A DNA stretch of 27,060 bases from an uncultured Bacteroides sp. (GTDB taxonomy: Bacteria; Bacteroidota; Bacteroidia; Bacteroidales; Bacteroidaceae). The notes under the pieces were generated by a model. The model made no database searches. It saw only the letters and a list, made by a program, of their open reading frames with translations, and was not told where the DNA came from. Location: contig USQO01000022.1 in assembly GCA_900556845.1 (NCBI GenBank), forward strand, positions 1-27,060, in the 5' to 3' direction. Position numbers and translations under genes: made by a program. Below, piece after piece: positions 14,927-24,130 of this stretch. How positions within the stretch are numbered: the stretch's first letter is position 1; every line of letters begins with the position of its first letter.

Positions 14927-17194
14927 TTATAATACGGAATCGTTGAAGTTTTCGATTCGGGTTACTCTTTTTATATTTTCTATTTTGCTGAGATTGGTGC
15001 AAATAGCTTTTACATCATCTACGTCATGGACGAAAAGCTGGATTCTTCCTTCAAAAATACCTTCGTTCGATTCGATATTCAGCTTATGGATATTTACATT
15101 GAGCTGGCCCGAGATTATTTCAGTTACCTGATTCAGCAGCCCAATTCTGTCTATACCTTTAATATATACATTTACAGGGAAGTTGAGTGCTTTACCTATT
15201 TCCCATTGTACTGCCAGCAATCTGTTTCCGAAGCTGCTTTTCAGTTGAGTTGCTACCGGACATTGACGTTTGTGGATAACAATTCGGTTGTTGTCGTCAA
15301 TGTAGCCCAATACGTCATCACCGGGAATCGGCTTACAGCAGTCGGCTATGATGTAATTCTTCTGAATGGCATCAGGGGTAATCTTTACAACTTTCTTGCC
15401 ATCAATTTTAGGTACTGGTGTTTTTTCTTGCTCTTTTTCTTTATCATTCTTACTGCCGCCAAAAGCAAAAGAGATGTATTTTTTCCAGTTGGTCTGTGTC
15501 GGCTTTTCTTTCAGTTCATTTCTATCCGCATCTCCCAGAATGATAACTTTTTGTCCGATATTGGTACTAAGCTCATCTGCATTTTTTAGGTTGTGCAATT
15601 TACAGAGCTTCTGTATGTTTTCATCCGAATAAGCAAGTCCTTCCTTTTGCAGGAATTGGTGAAGCATATCTTCACCAATCTGCTGTTTTTCTCTACGTTC
15701 ACGTTTCAGAATAGCCAATATTTTTGCTTTCGCTTTGGCTGTTGTTGCAAAGTTGATCCATGAAGGCTGTACATGTTGTGATTTTGAAGTCAAAATTTCA
15801 ACCTGGTCTCCACTTTGAAGTTTGTGGCTTAATGGTACCAGCTTATGGTTTACTTTCGCCCCAATACAGTGGCTTCCCAAAAAAGTATGAATAGAGAAGG
15901 CAAAATCCAATGCTGTACAGTTCTGAGGCATTGTTTTGATTTCACCTTTGGGAGTGAATACGAAAATTTCGGATGCAAAAAGATTCAGCTTGATGGTATC
16001 AAGAAAATCAATCGCATCAGGTTGAGGATCCTCCAGAATTTCTTTAATGGTCTTCAGCCATTTGGAGAGTTCTCCTTCATCTTCACTTCCTCCACCAGCT
16101 TTATACTTCCAGTGTGCAGCAAATCCCTGTTCGGCAACATCGTTCATGCGTTCACTACGAATCTGTACTTCTATCCACTGCCCTTTGTTGCTCATTAAGG
16201 TTACATGCAGAGCTTGGTAACCATTCGCTTTAGGATGGCTTACCCAGTCGCGCAGACGGTCGGGATGTGGTTTATATATTTTTGAAACAGCTACATATAT
16301 TCCGAAGCAGTCATTTAATTCTTCTTCTTCTGTTTTAGGAGTGAAAATAATACGGACAGCCAAAATATCATATATCTCCTCGAATGTAATGTGCTTGTTC
16401 TGCATTTTATTCCAAATAGAGTACGGAGATTTAATACGTGCCTGTATACGGTATTTTATGCCCATTTTATCGAGTTTTTCACGTATCGGAGCCGTGAATT
16501 CCTGAAACAGACTGTCCCGTTCAGTTTGGGTCGATTCCAGTTTCTCCTGGATTTGTGCATAGGTTTCCGGATGCTCATATTTGAAGCTGAGGTCTTCCAG
16601 CTCTGTTTTAATCTTATTCAGGCCAAGGCGGTTGGCCAGTGGAGCATATATATATAGCGTTTCTCCAGCAATTTTGTACTGTTTGCTGGGAAGCATAGAC
16701 CCTAACGTCCGCATATTATGTAATCTGTCTGCTATTTTAATCAAGATGACCCGGATATCATCGTTCATGGTTAGCAGCAGTTTCTTGAAGTTTTCTGCTT
16801 GTGCAGAAGCTCTGTCACCAAAAATACCTCCGGAAATTTTGGTTAGTCCGTCTACAATCTGAGCTATTTTGGGACCAAACAGATTTTCAATATCCTCTAC
16901 GGTATAGTCGGTATCCTCCACTACATCGTGCAATAGGGCAGCACAGATAGATGTAGAGCCTAAACCGATTTCGCAGCATGCAATGCGTGCTACTGCAATC
17001 GGGTGAAGTATATATGGTTCGCCCGAGCGTCTGCGTACACCTTTGTGAGCTTGTTTGGCAAAGTTGAACGCTTTCGTTATGATGTCCACTTTTTTCCGAT
17101 GCTTGCTTGCCAGATAGCGATCCAACAATTCTCGAAAAGCATTGTTAATCAATTCCTCTTCAGCCTGTTCCGGGGTATGTTTTTCATCAGTCAT
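14927..17194 (-). CDS. rel: Bifunctional (p)ppGpp synthetase/hydrolase (RelA/SpoT homologue)
   Basis: A 755-residue long RSH protein that makes and degrades (p)ppGpp in the stringent response. Domain order: HD hydrolase with H64 (ILHPIAV), H89-D90 (LLHDVVEDT) and D156 to N160 (ADRLHNMRTL), all intact. The synthetase follows (about 240-400), with the nucleotide-binding loop IKSPYSIWNKMQNK and the HPKANGYQALHVT and EVQIRSERM motifs. The TGS domain (about 415-475) opens with EIFVFTPKGEI. A C-terminal ACT domain contains KGIDRIGLLNQVTEII. Both activities therefore look functional. It lies downstream of the parA-parB-DUF5683-mltD run, separated by 91 bases with its own -7 element. Confidence 0.96.
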   Translation of the reverse strand: MTDEKHTPEQAEEELINNAFRELLDRYLASKHRKKVDIITKAFNFAKQAHKGVRRRSGEPYILHPIAVARIACCEIGLGSTSICAALLHDVVEDTDYTVEDIENLFGPKIAQIVDGLTKISGGIFGDRASAQAENFKKLLLTMNDDIRVILIKIADRLHNMRTLGSMLPSKQYKIAGETLYIYAPLANRLGLNKIKTELEDLSFKYEHPETYAQIQEKLESTQTERDSLFQEFTAPIREKLDKMGIKYRIQARIKSPYSIWNKMQNKHITFEEIYDILAVRIIFTPKTEEEELNDCFGIYVAVSKIYKPHPDRLRDWVSHPKANGYQALHVTLMSNKGQWIEVQIRSERMNDVAEQGFAAHWKYKAGGGSEDEGELSKWLKTIKEILEDPQPDAIDFLDTIKLNLFASEIFVFTPKGEIKTMPQNCTALDFAFSIHTFLGSHCIGAKVNHKLVPLSHKLQSGDQVEILTSKSQHVQPSWINFATTAKAKAKILAILKRERREKQQIGEDMLHQFLQKEGLAYSDENIQKLCKLHNLKNADELSTNIGQKVIILGDADRNELKEKPTQTNWKKYISFAFGGSKNDKEKEQEKTPVPKIDGKKVVKITPDAIQKNYIIADCCKPIPGDDVLGYIDDNNRIVIHKRQCPVATQLKSSFGNRLLAVQWEIGKALNFPVNVYIKGIDRIGLLNQVTEIISGQLNVNIHKLNIESNEGIFEGRIQLFVHDVDDVKAICTNLSKIENIKRVTRIENFNDSVL

Positions 17195-17221
17195 ATAATT
17201 CCCTCCAATTTACGTATAATG

Positions 17222-17252
17222 CAAAAGTAACAAAAAAACAGAACTATACAAG
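17222..17252 (-). promoter_or_regulatory. Promoter of rel
   Basis: TACTTTTG (complement of 17222-17229) matches the -7 consensus 27 bases before the rel start. CTTG (complement of 17249-17252) lies 19 bases upstream as an imperfect -33 element. Its position in the 91-base gap after mltD suggests rel can be expressed separately from the par genes. Confidence 0.6.
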
Positions 17253-17285
17253 CATCGCGGAAAAAGTTTCACCGATTATAGATAT

Positions 17286-18518
17286 TTATCGGATGCGAAG
17301 TGACCTGCCTGCTCTGATATTATTGTTGCTAAGTCCATTCAATCGCCGTAACTGGCTAACCGATACACCGTATTTGGCTGCAATGCTCCCCAGAGTATCT
17401 CCATTCCGGATTTTGTGGTAAACGGCTTTTCCGTTTGTCGTATTGCTTTCAGATTTTACACTGACGGTTTTTCGTTTGTTGTTATAAACATTCTCTTTAT
17501 AGGCATAAATACTGTCTTGCAGGTCTATGAATTTACCGATGTAGTCAGTCGGCAACCGTAAAACAAAAGGTTCCGTATTGCCCGGGATAATGTCTTTTTT
17601 ATATTGAGGGTTCAAAGCTCTCAGTTCATCTATATTTATTTGGCATACATCAGCAATTTGTTGCAGATGGAGATTCCTGTTTATCTGGATGGTGTCAGTA
17701 CCTGCCGGCATTTTCATTTCTGCCGGACTGATATCGTGGTCACAATAGTAAGTCATGATATAGTTGGCTGCAATAAATGCCGGAACGTAGCTGCGTGTTT
17801 CCTTAGGCAGATAGTTGTACAGGGTCCAGAAATCTTTTTCACCGCCCGAACGTCTGATAGCCTTATTGATGGTTCCTGGTCCGCAGTTGTAGGCCGCAAG
17901 TACCAGATTCCAGTCATGATAAATATCGTACAAATCTTTCAGGTATCTGGCTGCAGCTTGTGTAGACTTGTAAGGGTCGCGTCTTTCATCAACTAAACTG
18001 TTGTATTTCAAACCATATGCTTTACCTGTATGCAGCATAAACTGCCATAGACCTACAGCACCCTGTCGGGATGTAGCCATAGGGTTCAGTGCAGACTCAA
18101 TGACGGGAAGATAGCGTAATTCTTGAGGAAGGTCGTTTAAGTCCAAAGCTTCTTCAAATAAAGGCATATACAAGTTGTTTGCGCTAAGCATAAATGCCAC
18201 TTTGTATCGAAGCCGGCTGGCATACATATCAATATACTGCCGTACAATTTCGTTATACGGCATTTCTATAATAGACGGGATACGTTGCAGGCGGTCCATA
18301 TATACAGAATCGCTGACTTCCGGATTGTTCGGAGTCATTTTGCAGTTTTCTCCCAGATCAATATATTGTTTGGAAATCCAGTCCAGATAAAGACTGTCTG
18401 TTTCTAACTGTAATCCCTGGGGAAGGCTTTTATAATCCAGTTGCTCTTCCTTGTTGTTTTGTGCTAAAATAGAAGTAGCGGTTATAAGTGCAAACAAGCA
18501 TGTAAAAATTTTCTTCAT
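17286..18518 (-). CDS. MltD-like membrane-bound lytic transglycosylase with LysM
   Basis: A 410-residue exported enzyme that cleaves glycan strands to 1,6-anhydro-muropeptides. The signal peptide ends near residue 19 (SILAQ). There is no lipobox cysteine, so it is probably periplasmic and not a lipoprotein. The SLT domain (about 130-260) has the catalytic E141 in PVIESALNP, then GAVGLWQFM, and AAYNCGPG. At about 283-325 is a weak LysM-like segment (LQQIADVCQINIDELRALNP). A clear LysM occupies about 365-410 (IRNGDTLGSIAAKYGVSVSQL), which binds peptidoglycan. The start lies four bases after the DUF5683 gene, so they are co-transcribed. Confidence 0.94.
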   Translation of the reverse strand: MKKIFTCLFALITATSILAQNNKEEQLDYKSLPQGLQLETDSLYLDWISKQYIDLGENCKMTPNNPEVSDSVYMDRLQRIPSIIEMPYNEIVRQYIDMYASRLRYKVAFMLSANNLYMPLFEEALDLNDLPQELRYLPVIESALNPMATSRQGAVGLWQFMLHTGKAYGLKYNSLVDERRDPYKSTQAAARYLKDLYDIYHDWNLVLAAYNCGPGTINKAIRRSGGEKDFWTLYNYLPKETRSYVPAFIAANYIMTYYCDHDISPAEMKMPAGTDTIQINRNLHLQQIADVCQINIDELRALNPQYKKDIIPGNTEPFVLRLPTDYIGKFIDLQDSIYAYKENVYNNKRKTVSVKSESNTTNGKAVYHKIRNGDTLGSIAAKYGVSVSQLRRLNGLSNNNIRAGRSLRIR

Positions 18519-18522
18519 GATA

Positions 18523-19293
18523 TTAAAAGTTGAGGCTACATTGCAATCCTACTCCACTAATGGGTTTATTTGTGCGGATATCATTGAATATAGCAGGTTC
18601 TATTTTTAGTCCCAAGTCTTTTGATATATCGAAATCTGATAACTCGGCATCTACATACGCATCAATAATGGAAAGAACATATACTCCGATAAAAGCGATG
18701 ATACTGAGATCTCGCTGTCTGCGGTATAAATCCTTTCTGCTTTTAAATTTTTCCTGATATTCAGCCAGGTTACTTTCTGTAATGGTTACTCCCCTTCCGA
18801 TAAAGTCTTCGAAGCTGTTAGTATTCGGGTTGTCATCCATAATATCCAGATAAGCCTGTGAATAATCGTTGTACATTTGGGTATTCCAGTTCAAGGCATA
18901 TACACATCCTACAAATCCGCCGTATACAATGGGCAATTTCCAGTATTTGCGATTGTATATCTGACCAGCTCCGGGTATTACCAGCGAGAGCCATATTGCT
19001 TTGTTCGGATTGGGAACCCATTGGGGTTTGACTCTTCCTGTTTTAGAAACAGATGCTTCCTGTTTCATTGCATCAGCTGTTATTTTTGCAGTGTCGGCAT
19101 GCATGTTCAGTGCTTCCAGCTGCTGCTTATTTTGCAGGTCGATTTCCCTTGTATCAAGAATAGTCGTATCTTGCCTGACATGTGTCAACGAATCTGTGGT
19201 AACAGCCGTTTGGGCATGCACTTTACTGCTTCCTAGCAAAGAAGCCAGAAAGCCTAGTGTAATCATGCAATATTTTTTCAATTCTGTATTCAA
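18523..19293 (-). CDS. DUF5683 domain membrane protein
   Basis: A 256-residue protein with signal-like N-terminus (about residues 10-27, ending KVHAQ). A proline-rich stretch VKPQWVPNPNKA (about 88-99) leads into two or three membrane segments. The first begins LSLVIPGAGQIYNRKYWKLP, a Gly-rich turn like that of TM2-type small membrane domains, and another contains IIAFIGVYVLSIIDAYVDA. Function is unknown. Eight bases separate it from parB and four from the transglycosylase gene, so it is embedded in the par transcript. It may link segregation or wall enzymes to the membrane, but that is speculation from position. Confidence 0.85.
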   Translation of the reverse strand: MNTELKKYCMITLGFLASLLGSSKVHAQTAVTTDSLTHVRQDTTILDTREIDLQNKQQLEALNMHADTAKITADAMKQEASVSKTGRVKPQWVPNPNKAIWLSLVIPGAGQIYNRKYWKLPIVYGGFVGCVYALNWNTQMYNDYSQAYLDIMDDNPNTNSFEDFIGRGVTITESNLAEYQEKFKSRKDLYRRQRDLSIIAFIGVYVLSIIDAYVDAELSDFDISKDLGLKIEPAIFNDIRTNKPISGVGLQCSLNF

Positions 19294-19301
19294 TGACTTG
19301 T

Positions 19302-20201
19302 TTATTGTTCGTTTCTTTTCGTTGCATCCAGTATTTCCATGATGCGTTCCAGCTCAGCATCATTTTCAAACGGGATACTGATTTTTCCTTTTCCCTTTGC
19401 ACTGCATGACAATTGTACTTTTGCGCCGAAAAATCCACAAAGGTGATCTTGCAGCAGTATATATGCTTCCGAAAGTTTTGCGCCTTTCGGAGTTATTTTT
19501 TTTCCACTTGACTCTACGCTCTCTCCACACGACAAAGCTTTAACCATTTCTTCAACCTTGCGTACCGAATAATTTTGGCTGATAATCTCGTTGAATATTT
19601 TGATTTGAGCTTTGGGGTCATCCAAAGCCAGCAAAGCCCTTGCGTGGCCCATGTCGATTTCCTTGTTCTTCAGTGCGACCTGAATCTGGGCTGGCAATTT
19701 TAAAAGTCTCAGGTAGTTTGCAATTGTCGTTCGTTTTTTACCTACTCTTTCACTCAGACGTTCTTGCGTAAGTTCGTATTGCTCGATAAGATGCTGGTAT
19801 GCCAATGCAACCTCCAGGGCGTTTAGGTCCTCACGTTGGATGTTTTCGATAAGAGCCATTTCCATGACATGCTCATCGTTTGCTGTGCGGATATAAGCTG
19901 GAATTGTTTTAAGTCCGGCTTGTATAGAAGCACGATAACGTCTTTCGCCTGCGATGATCTGATAAGAGTCTTCGCCCAGCTGTCTGAGCGTGATAGGCTG
20001 TATGATACCTATTTCAGCAATGGAGTCGGCAAGCTCTTGTAAGGCAATAGGGTCAAATTCGCGGCGCGGCTGGTTGGGATTGACCTGAATCTTGTCAAGT
20101 TCTATTTCGTTGATGGAAGATGAACCGGAAGTCTTGATTTCTTCGTTTGAAATCAAGGCATCAAGCCCTCTACCTAATGCAAATTTTTTCTGTACTGCCA
20201 T
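19302..20201 (-). CDS. parB: Chromosome partitioning protein ParB (CTPase DNA-binding clamp)
   Basis: A 299-residue chromosomal ParB. It begins with the typical KKFALGRGLDALIS. The ParB N-domain contains NPNQPRREFDP and the CTP-binding box GERRYRA (85-91), followed by ENIQREDLNALEVALAY. A helix-turn-helix (about 140-165, TQERLSERVGKKRTTIANYLRLL) would bind parS. The C-terminal dimer domain is short. ParB loads on parS, spreads as a CTP-gated clamp and recruits SMC; ParA uses it to move origins. parA ends five bases upstream of it. I found no convincing parS in the window. Confidence 0.97.
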   Translation of the reverse strand: MAVQKKFALGRGLDALISNEEIKTSGSSSINEIELDKIQVNPNQPRREFDPIALQELADSIAEIGIIQPITLRQLGEDSYQIIAGERRYRASIQAGLKTIPAYIRTANDEHVMEMALIENIQREDLNALEVALAYQHLIEQYELTQERLSERVGKKRTTIANYLRLLKLPAQIQVALKNKEIDMGHARALLALDDPKAQIKIFNEIISQNYSVRKVEEMVKALSCGESVESSGKKITPKGAKLSEAYILLQDHLCGFFGAKVQLSCSAKGKGKISIPFENDAELERIMEILDATKRNEQ

Positions 20202-20206
20202 AGTAT

Positions 20207-20974
20207 TTATTTACTGTTATGTGTTATAATTTCCTGGGCCAGTGCCAGATGGTTTTTAGCTCCTGTTGAGTCGGCATCATATAGTATTGCCGGTATTCCA
20301 TGGCTGGGAGCTTCACTTAGTTTTACGTTACGCTGAATAATTGTTTTGAAAACCAGTTCCTGAAAGTGTCTTTTAACCTCATCGTATATCTGGTTAGCTA
20401 GTCTCAGGCGTGAATCGAACATGGTCAACAGGAATCCTTCAATTTCCAGCGTCGGATTCAGTTTTGATTTAATGATTTTAATTGTGTTCAGCAGTTTGCT
20501 GATTCCTTCCAGTGCAAAATACTCGCATTGTACGGGGATGATGACCGAGTCGGCCGCCGTAAGTGCATTGATGGTAATCAGTCCTAAAGAAGGAGAGCAG
20601 TCAATTAAAATGTAGTCGTATTCATCTTTCATGCTGTTTAATGCCTGTTTCATGATTTTTTCACGGTCTTCCAGGTTGAGCATTTCTATTTCGGCTCCTA
20701 CCAGGTCGATGTGTGAAGGGATGATGTCTAATCCGTCAATATCGGTCGTGTAAATTGCTTCCCGGATATCAGCTTTGTTAATCAGGCATTCGTAAATGGA
20801 GCATTCAATATCCTTCAGATCTACTCCCAGTCCTGAAGATGCGTTGGCCTGAGGGTCAGCATCGACAACGAGTACTTTTTTTTCGAGAGTAGCCAAAGAA
20901 GCGGCCAAGTTGATAGTAGTGGTAGTTTTACCTACCCCGCCTTTTTGATTGGCCAAAGCAATAATTTTTCCCAT
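20207..20974 (-). CDS. parA: Chromosome partitioning ATPase ParA
   Basis: A 255-residue Soj-type ParA. The deviant Walker A is K11GGVGKTTT, in the usual start MGKIIALANQKGGVGKTTTT. Other motifs are DADPQANASSGLG, the Walker B-like DYILIDCSPSLGL and VIIPVQCEYFALEG. I place the start at 20974; a longer reading would add 23 residues without family similarity. It is the first gene of the parA-parB-DUF5683-mltD run. No N-terminal DNA-binding extension is present, so it is chromosomal-type (small ParA) and not a plasmid type Ia ParA. A -7 element lies about 120 bases upstream. Confidence 0.97.
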   Translation of the reverse strand: MGKIIALANQKGGVGKTTTTINLAASLATLEKKVLVVDADPQANASSGLGVDLKDIECSIYECLINKADIREAIYTTDIDGLDIIPSHIDLVGAEIEMLNLEDREKIMKQALNSMKDEYDYILIDCSPSLGLITINALTAADSVIIPVQCEYFALEGISKLLNTIKIIKSKLNPTLEIEGFLLTMFDSRLRLANQIYDEVKRHFQELVFKTIIQRNVKLSEAPSHGIPAILYDADSTGAKNHLALAQEIITHNSK

Positions 20975-21094
20975 AATCATCAATTTAATCTGAGTGCGAA
21001 TTAACGAATAATCGCTGACAGGACCTAATAAAATGCAGCACACTTTATTGGTTCTGTTGATAAGTTGCGTGTTTTGTTAATAACTAGTGCGTGG

Positions 21095-21102
21095 CAAAGA
21101 TA
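21095..21102 (-). promoter_or_regulatory. parA operon -7 promoter element
   Basis: TATCTTTG on the minus strand is an exact -7 match. It lies 120 bases before the parA start, giving a leader of about 110 bases. No good -33 element is seen. The rest of the 294-base parA-surE gap holds no gene or clear structure that I can find. Confidence 0.5.
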
Positions 21103-21268
21103 GGCATTTCTTTTCTATTCTGGTACTGAAAAAAGAATCATTAAGATTTGTTTTTAAGAGGTTTATAAAATTGTATAAGCTTGAAATATAGATGAAAAAA
21201 TGGTTACACATGATGTTTGGTTGCAAGAATCATCGTATCTTTATGCCTGATTTAAAAAATGAGAAATT

Positions 21269-22042
21269 ATGGAAAAAGAAAGACCGTTAATCTTGTTGTC
21301 CAATGACGATGGGGTAGAAGCGAAAGGTATCAACGAACTGATAAAAGCTTTGCGTCCGATAGGGGATTTAATTGTGGTTGCACCGGATGGCCCCCGTTCC
21401 GGCTCGGCATGTGCTATCACCAGTGAACACCCTTTGTGTTACTCGAAATTGACAGAAGAAGAAGGACTTGTTATATATAAATGTAATGGCACTCCGGTGG
21501 ATTGTATTAAGGTTGCCTTGCATTCTATTGTCCCACGCACTCCAGACCTCGTAATTGGAGGGATAAATCATGGTGACAATTCATCGGTGAATGTACATTA
21601 CTCCGGAACGATGGGAGTAGTTATCGAAGGTTGTCTGAAAAAAATAAAGTCAATAGGCTTTTCACTGTGTAACCATGCTGCAGATGCCGATTTTGAACCA
21701 CTTTTCCCCGCGATACAGTTGATTGTTCGTGAAGTTTTGAAGAACGGTCTGCCCGAAGGCACTTGTCTGAATGTTAATTTCCCGGTTGCAGCTAACTTCA
21801 AAGGTATAAAAGTATGCCGCCAGACAAAAGGTATTTGGAGTGGTGAGTTTGTAACTTGTGCTCATCCCCGTAAGTCCAATTATTTTTGGCTGACCGGTGA
21901 GTTTATCAATCAGGAATCGGATGCCGAAGATTCCGATCATTGGGCTTTAAATCATGGATATGTAGCAATAACTCCTGTACAAATAGACGTTACAGCCTAT
22001 AAGTTGATGGAAGACATGAAACAGTGGAATCTTAGCTTATGA
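21269..22042 (+). CDS. surE: 5'/3'-nucleotidase SurE
   Basis: A 257-residue metal-dependent phosphatase that removes phosphate from nucleoside 5'- and 3'-monophosphates. The signature is LLSNDDGVEAKGI (9-21), with the metal-binding D13-D14. Further family motifs are VVAPDGPRSGSACAIT, CNGTPVDCIK and GGINHGDNSSVNVHYSGTMG, which includes a metal-binding Asn. Length is usual. Its stop overlaps the lpxB start as ATGA, so translation is coupled. The pairing surE-lpxB is a Bacteroidetes neighbourhood I recognise but cannot explain metabolically. Confidence 0.97.
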   Translation: MEKERPLILLSNDDGVEAKGINELIKALRPIGDLIVVAPDGPRSGSACAITSEHPLCYSKLTEEEGLVIYKCNGTPVDCIKVALHSIVPRTPDLVIGGINHGDNSSVNVHYSGTMGVVIEGCLKKIKSIGFSLCNHAADADFEPLFPAIQLIVREVLKNGLPEGTCLNVNFPVAANFKGIKVCRQTKGIWSGEFVTCAHPRKSNYFWLTGEFINQESDAEDSDHWALNHGYVAITPVQIDVTAYKLMEDMKQWNLSL

Positions 22043-23172
22043 AATATTATTTGATTGTAGGTGAAGCCTCTGGCGATTTGCATGCTTCAAATTTGATGAA
22101 ATCCATTCTGCAGAAAGACAGTGATGCTCAGTTCCGTTTTTTTGGTGGCGATTTGATGAAAGCTGTAGGAGGAACGCTGGTTAAGCATTACAAGGATATG
22201 GCTTATATGGGCTTTATTCCTGTATTGCTTCATTTGCGGGAAATTTTTGGAAATATGGATTTATGCAAGCGTGACATATTACGCTGGCAGCCGGATGTTT
22301 TGATTCTGGTAGATTATCCGGGCTTTAATCTGAAAATCGCTGAATTTATAAAGAAAAAGACAAATATTCCTGTTTATTACTATATTTCTCCTAAGATATG
22401 GGCATGGAAAGAGCATCGCATACATAATATCAAACATGATGTGGACGAACTCTTTTCCATACTGCCATTTGAAGTGGACTTCTTTAAGAAGCATGATTAT
22501 CCGATACACTATATCGGTAATCCCTGTGTAGACGCAGTAGAGGCTTTTAAGCGTTCTTATAAGGAAACTACTTCAGAATTTTGTGTCCGTCATACATTGT
22601 CTGATAATCCGATTGTAGCTGTATTGGCCGGTAGTAGAAAGCAGGAAATAAAGGATAATTTATCGGTTATGATGCAGGTGGTAAATAAATTTCCAGCCTG
22701 CCAGTTTGTGGTTGCCGGAGCTCCGGGGATAGATAAAGAATACTATAAGGCTTTTTTGCCTTCACATGTGAAACTGGTATTCGGAGAGACTTACGCGTTG
22801 CTTTCGCATGCCGATGCTGCCATTGTTACTTCGGGAACAGCTACGCTCGAAACCGCTTTGTTCTGTGTTCCTCAGGTAGTTTGCTACTATACAGCTGCAG
22901 GGAAAGTTGTGGCTTTGCTTCGTAAATTGTTGCTGAAAGTACCTTATATATCATTGGTGAACCTTATTCGCGGTAAAAAAGTAGTTTCCGAGTTGGTAGC
23001 CGATGAAATGACAGCTTTGAATGTAGAACTGGAGCTGAAAGCCTTGTTAAACAATAAAATTTATCGCCAGGGAGTTTTGGACGGTTACGAGGAAATGGCT
23101 GAAATACTGGGGCCTGAAGGTGCTTCTTCACGTGCGGCAGAAATCATGGTAAGGTTGTTGAGAGAGCGATGA
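22039..23172 (+). CDS. lpxB: Lipid-A-disaccharide synthase
   Basis: A 377-residue GT19 glycosyltransferase that joins UDP-2,3-diacylglucosamine to 2,3-diacylglucosamine-1-phosphate to give lipid A disaccharide, at the inner leaflet of the inner membrane. The N-terminus MKYYLIVGEASGDLHASNLM is diagnostic, followed by RFFGGDLM and the region YYYISPKIWAWKEHRI. The C-terminal donor-site segment contains VTSGTATLETALFCVPQVVCY. Length fits the family. The start codon overlaps the surE stop (ATGA at 22039-22042). It is evidence for a Gram-negative lipid A pathway in this organism. Confidence 0.97.
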   Translation: MKYYLIVGEASGDLHASNLMKSILQKDSDAQFRFFGGDLMKAVGGTLVKHYKDMAYMGFIPVLLHLREIFGNMDLCKRDILRWQPDVLILVDYPGFNLKIAEFIKKKTNIPVYYYISPKIWAWKEHRIHNIKHDVDELFSILPFEVDFFKKHDYPIHYIGNPCVDAVEAFKRSYKETTSEFCVRHTLSDNPIVAVLAGSRKQEIKDNLSVMMQVVNKFPACQFVVAGAPGIDKEYYKAFLPSHVKLVFGETYALLSHADAAIVTSGTATLETALFCVPQVVCYYTAAGKVVALLRKLLLKVPYISLVNLIRGKKVVSELVADEMTALNVELELKALLNNKIYRQGVLDGYEEMAEILGPEGASSRAAEIMVRLLRER

Positions 23173-23191
23173 TTTATCAATATAAGTATAT

Positions 23192-23240
23192 ATAGAAAAC
23201 GAGCCTTTGCACTGAATAGCAGCAAAGGCTCGTTTTCTAT
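23192..23240. terminator. Bidirectional terminator between lpxB and cdsA
   Basis: A perfect 19-bp inverted repeat (23192-23210 with 23222-23240) has an 11-base loop. The outer arms are A/T-rich (AAAACGAGC/GCTCGTTTT), so each strand ends in T residues. It serves the convergent genes lpxB and cdsA. Confidence 0.93.
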
Positions 23241-23253
23241 TTTCTATTTTTTA

Positions 23254-24093
23254 TCAGAATAAAGATACTATATACAAGTAAATTACAGCAGCGGGCACTG
23301 CCATCAGTGTACTGTCGAAACGGTCCAGCATGCCTCCGTGTCCCGGAAGAATATTTCCTGAGTCCTTAATGCCCAGACTTCGTTTTAACAGCGATTCTGT
23401 CAAATCTCCCCACGTACCGAACACTACAACCGTAAGACCTAATCCAATCCATATCCACAAGTTCATAAAAGGGAAAAAATGACTCATTCCCCATGCCGCC
23501 AGGATACAGAAAACGCCTCCACCGATTGATCCTTCCCATGATTTTTTAGGTGAGATCCGCTCAAACAGACGGTGCTTTCCGAAAAGCATCCCCGTGCAGT
23601 AAGCTCCTGTATCATTAACCCAGTTGAAAATGAAAATAGAGAGCGGAAGGATAGGAGTATATCCGGAAACGGTTTGTCCGTCCAAACTGTAATAAGCCAG
23701 GATGTTCAACAGAGAAAATGGTAATGCTATATATACTTGGCTCATCATAGAGTATGCCCAGTTGTGAACCGGATTCTTCTTTTTCATGTAAAGCTCGCTT
23801 ATGAATATATAGAGCAACAGCAATAAATAAGGGATGAATACCTCATTCCTTCTTGGTACAAGTCCGATGTATCCAAAAGCAAGAAACATGAAGATTCCGG
23901 CCAAGATGCAAATACGTCTGTTGATCTGTATTTCATTATTCTGGCCAATGATGGTGGCAAATTCGTTGATTGAAAGTGCCGTGATTACGCAGAACAAAAT
24001 CGTAAACGAAATCGGACCGCCAATGATGCATCCTACCAGTATCATTACAAAAATGAGTCCTGTAATAGCCCGTAGTATAAAATTGTTTTTCAC
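23254..24093 (-). CDS. cdsA: Phosphatidate cytidylyltransferase (CDP-diglyceride synthase)
   Basis: A 279-residue inner-membrane enzyme that makes CDP-diacylglycerol from phosphatidate and CTP, the branch point to phosphatidylethanolamine and phosphatidylglycerol. Seven or eight membrane segments are visible. The C-terminal signature SLLKRSLGIKDSGNILPGHG, then GMLDRFDS, is intact. I choose the GTG at 24093 (VKNNFILRAITG) because family similarity begins there. The alternative TTG at 24135 would lie inside a 13-bp hairpin. It follows ftsH in the same orientation, probably as one transcript with rsfS and ftsH. Product of this gene is used upstream of the cardiolipin synthase at 5708. Confidence 0.93.
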   Translation of the reverse strand: MKNNFILRAITGLIFVMILVGCIIGGPISFTILFCVITALSINEFATIIGQNNEIQINRRICILAGIFMFLAFGYIGLVPRRNEVFIPYLLLLLYIFISELYMKKKNPVHNWAYSMMSQVYIALPFSLLNILAYYSLDGQTVSGYTPILPLSIFIFNWVNDTGAYCTGMLFGKHRLFERISPKKSWEGSIGGGVFCILAAWGMSHFFPFMNLWIWIGLGLTVVVFGTWGDLTESLLKRSLGIKDSGNILPGHGGMLDRFDSTLMAVPAAVIYLYIVSLF

Positions 24094-24130
24094 GGTAGTG
24101 TATGTTTTAGGGTTTATATTCAAGCAGAAA

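Noticed and set aside
15271..15279. Perfect DnaA box TGTGGATAA
   Set aside because: It is a single box encoding conserved residues within rel. There is no cluster or AT-rich unwinding region, so there is no support for an origin.
22759..22775. A parS-like palindrome TTCACATGTGAA in lpxB
   Set aside because: The half-sites are spaced two bases wider than in the parS consensus TGTTTCACGTGAAACA, and it lies inside conserved coding sequence.
23124..23139. Possible parS site around TTCACGTG near the lpxB end
   Set aside because: Only 11 of 16 positions match the consensus and the right half is poor. Too weak to call.
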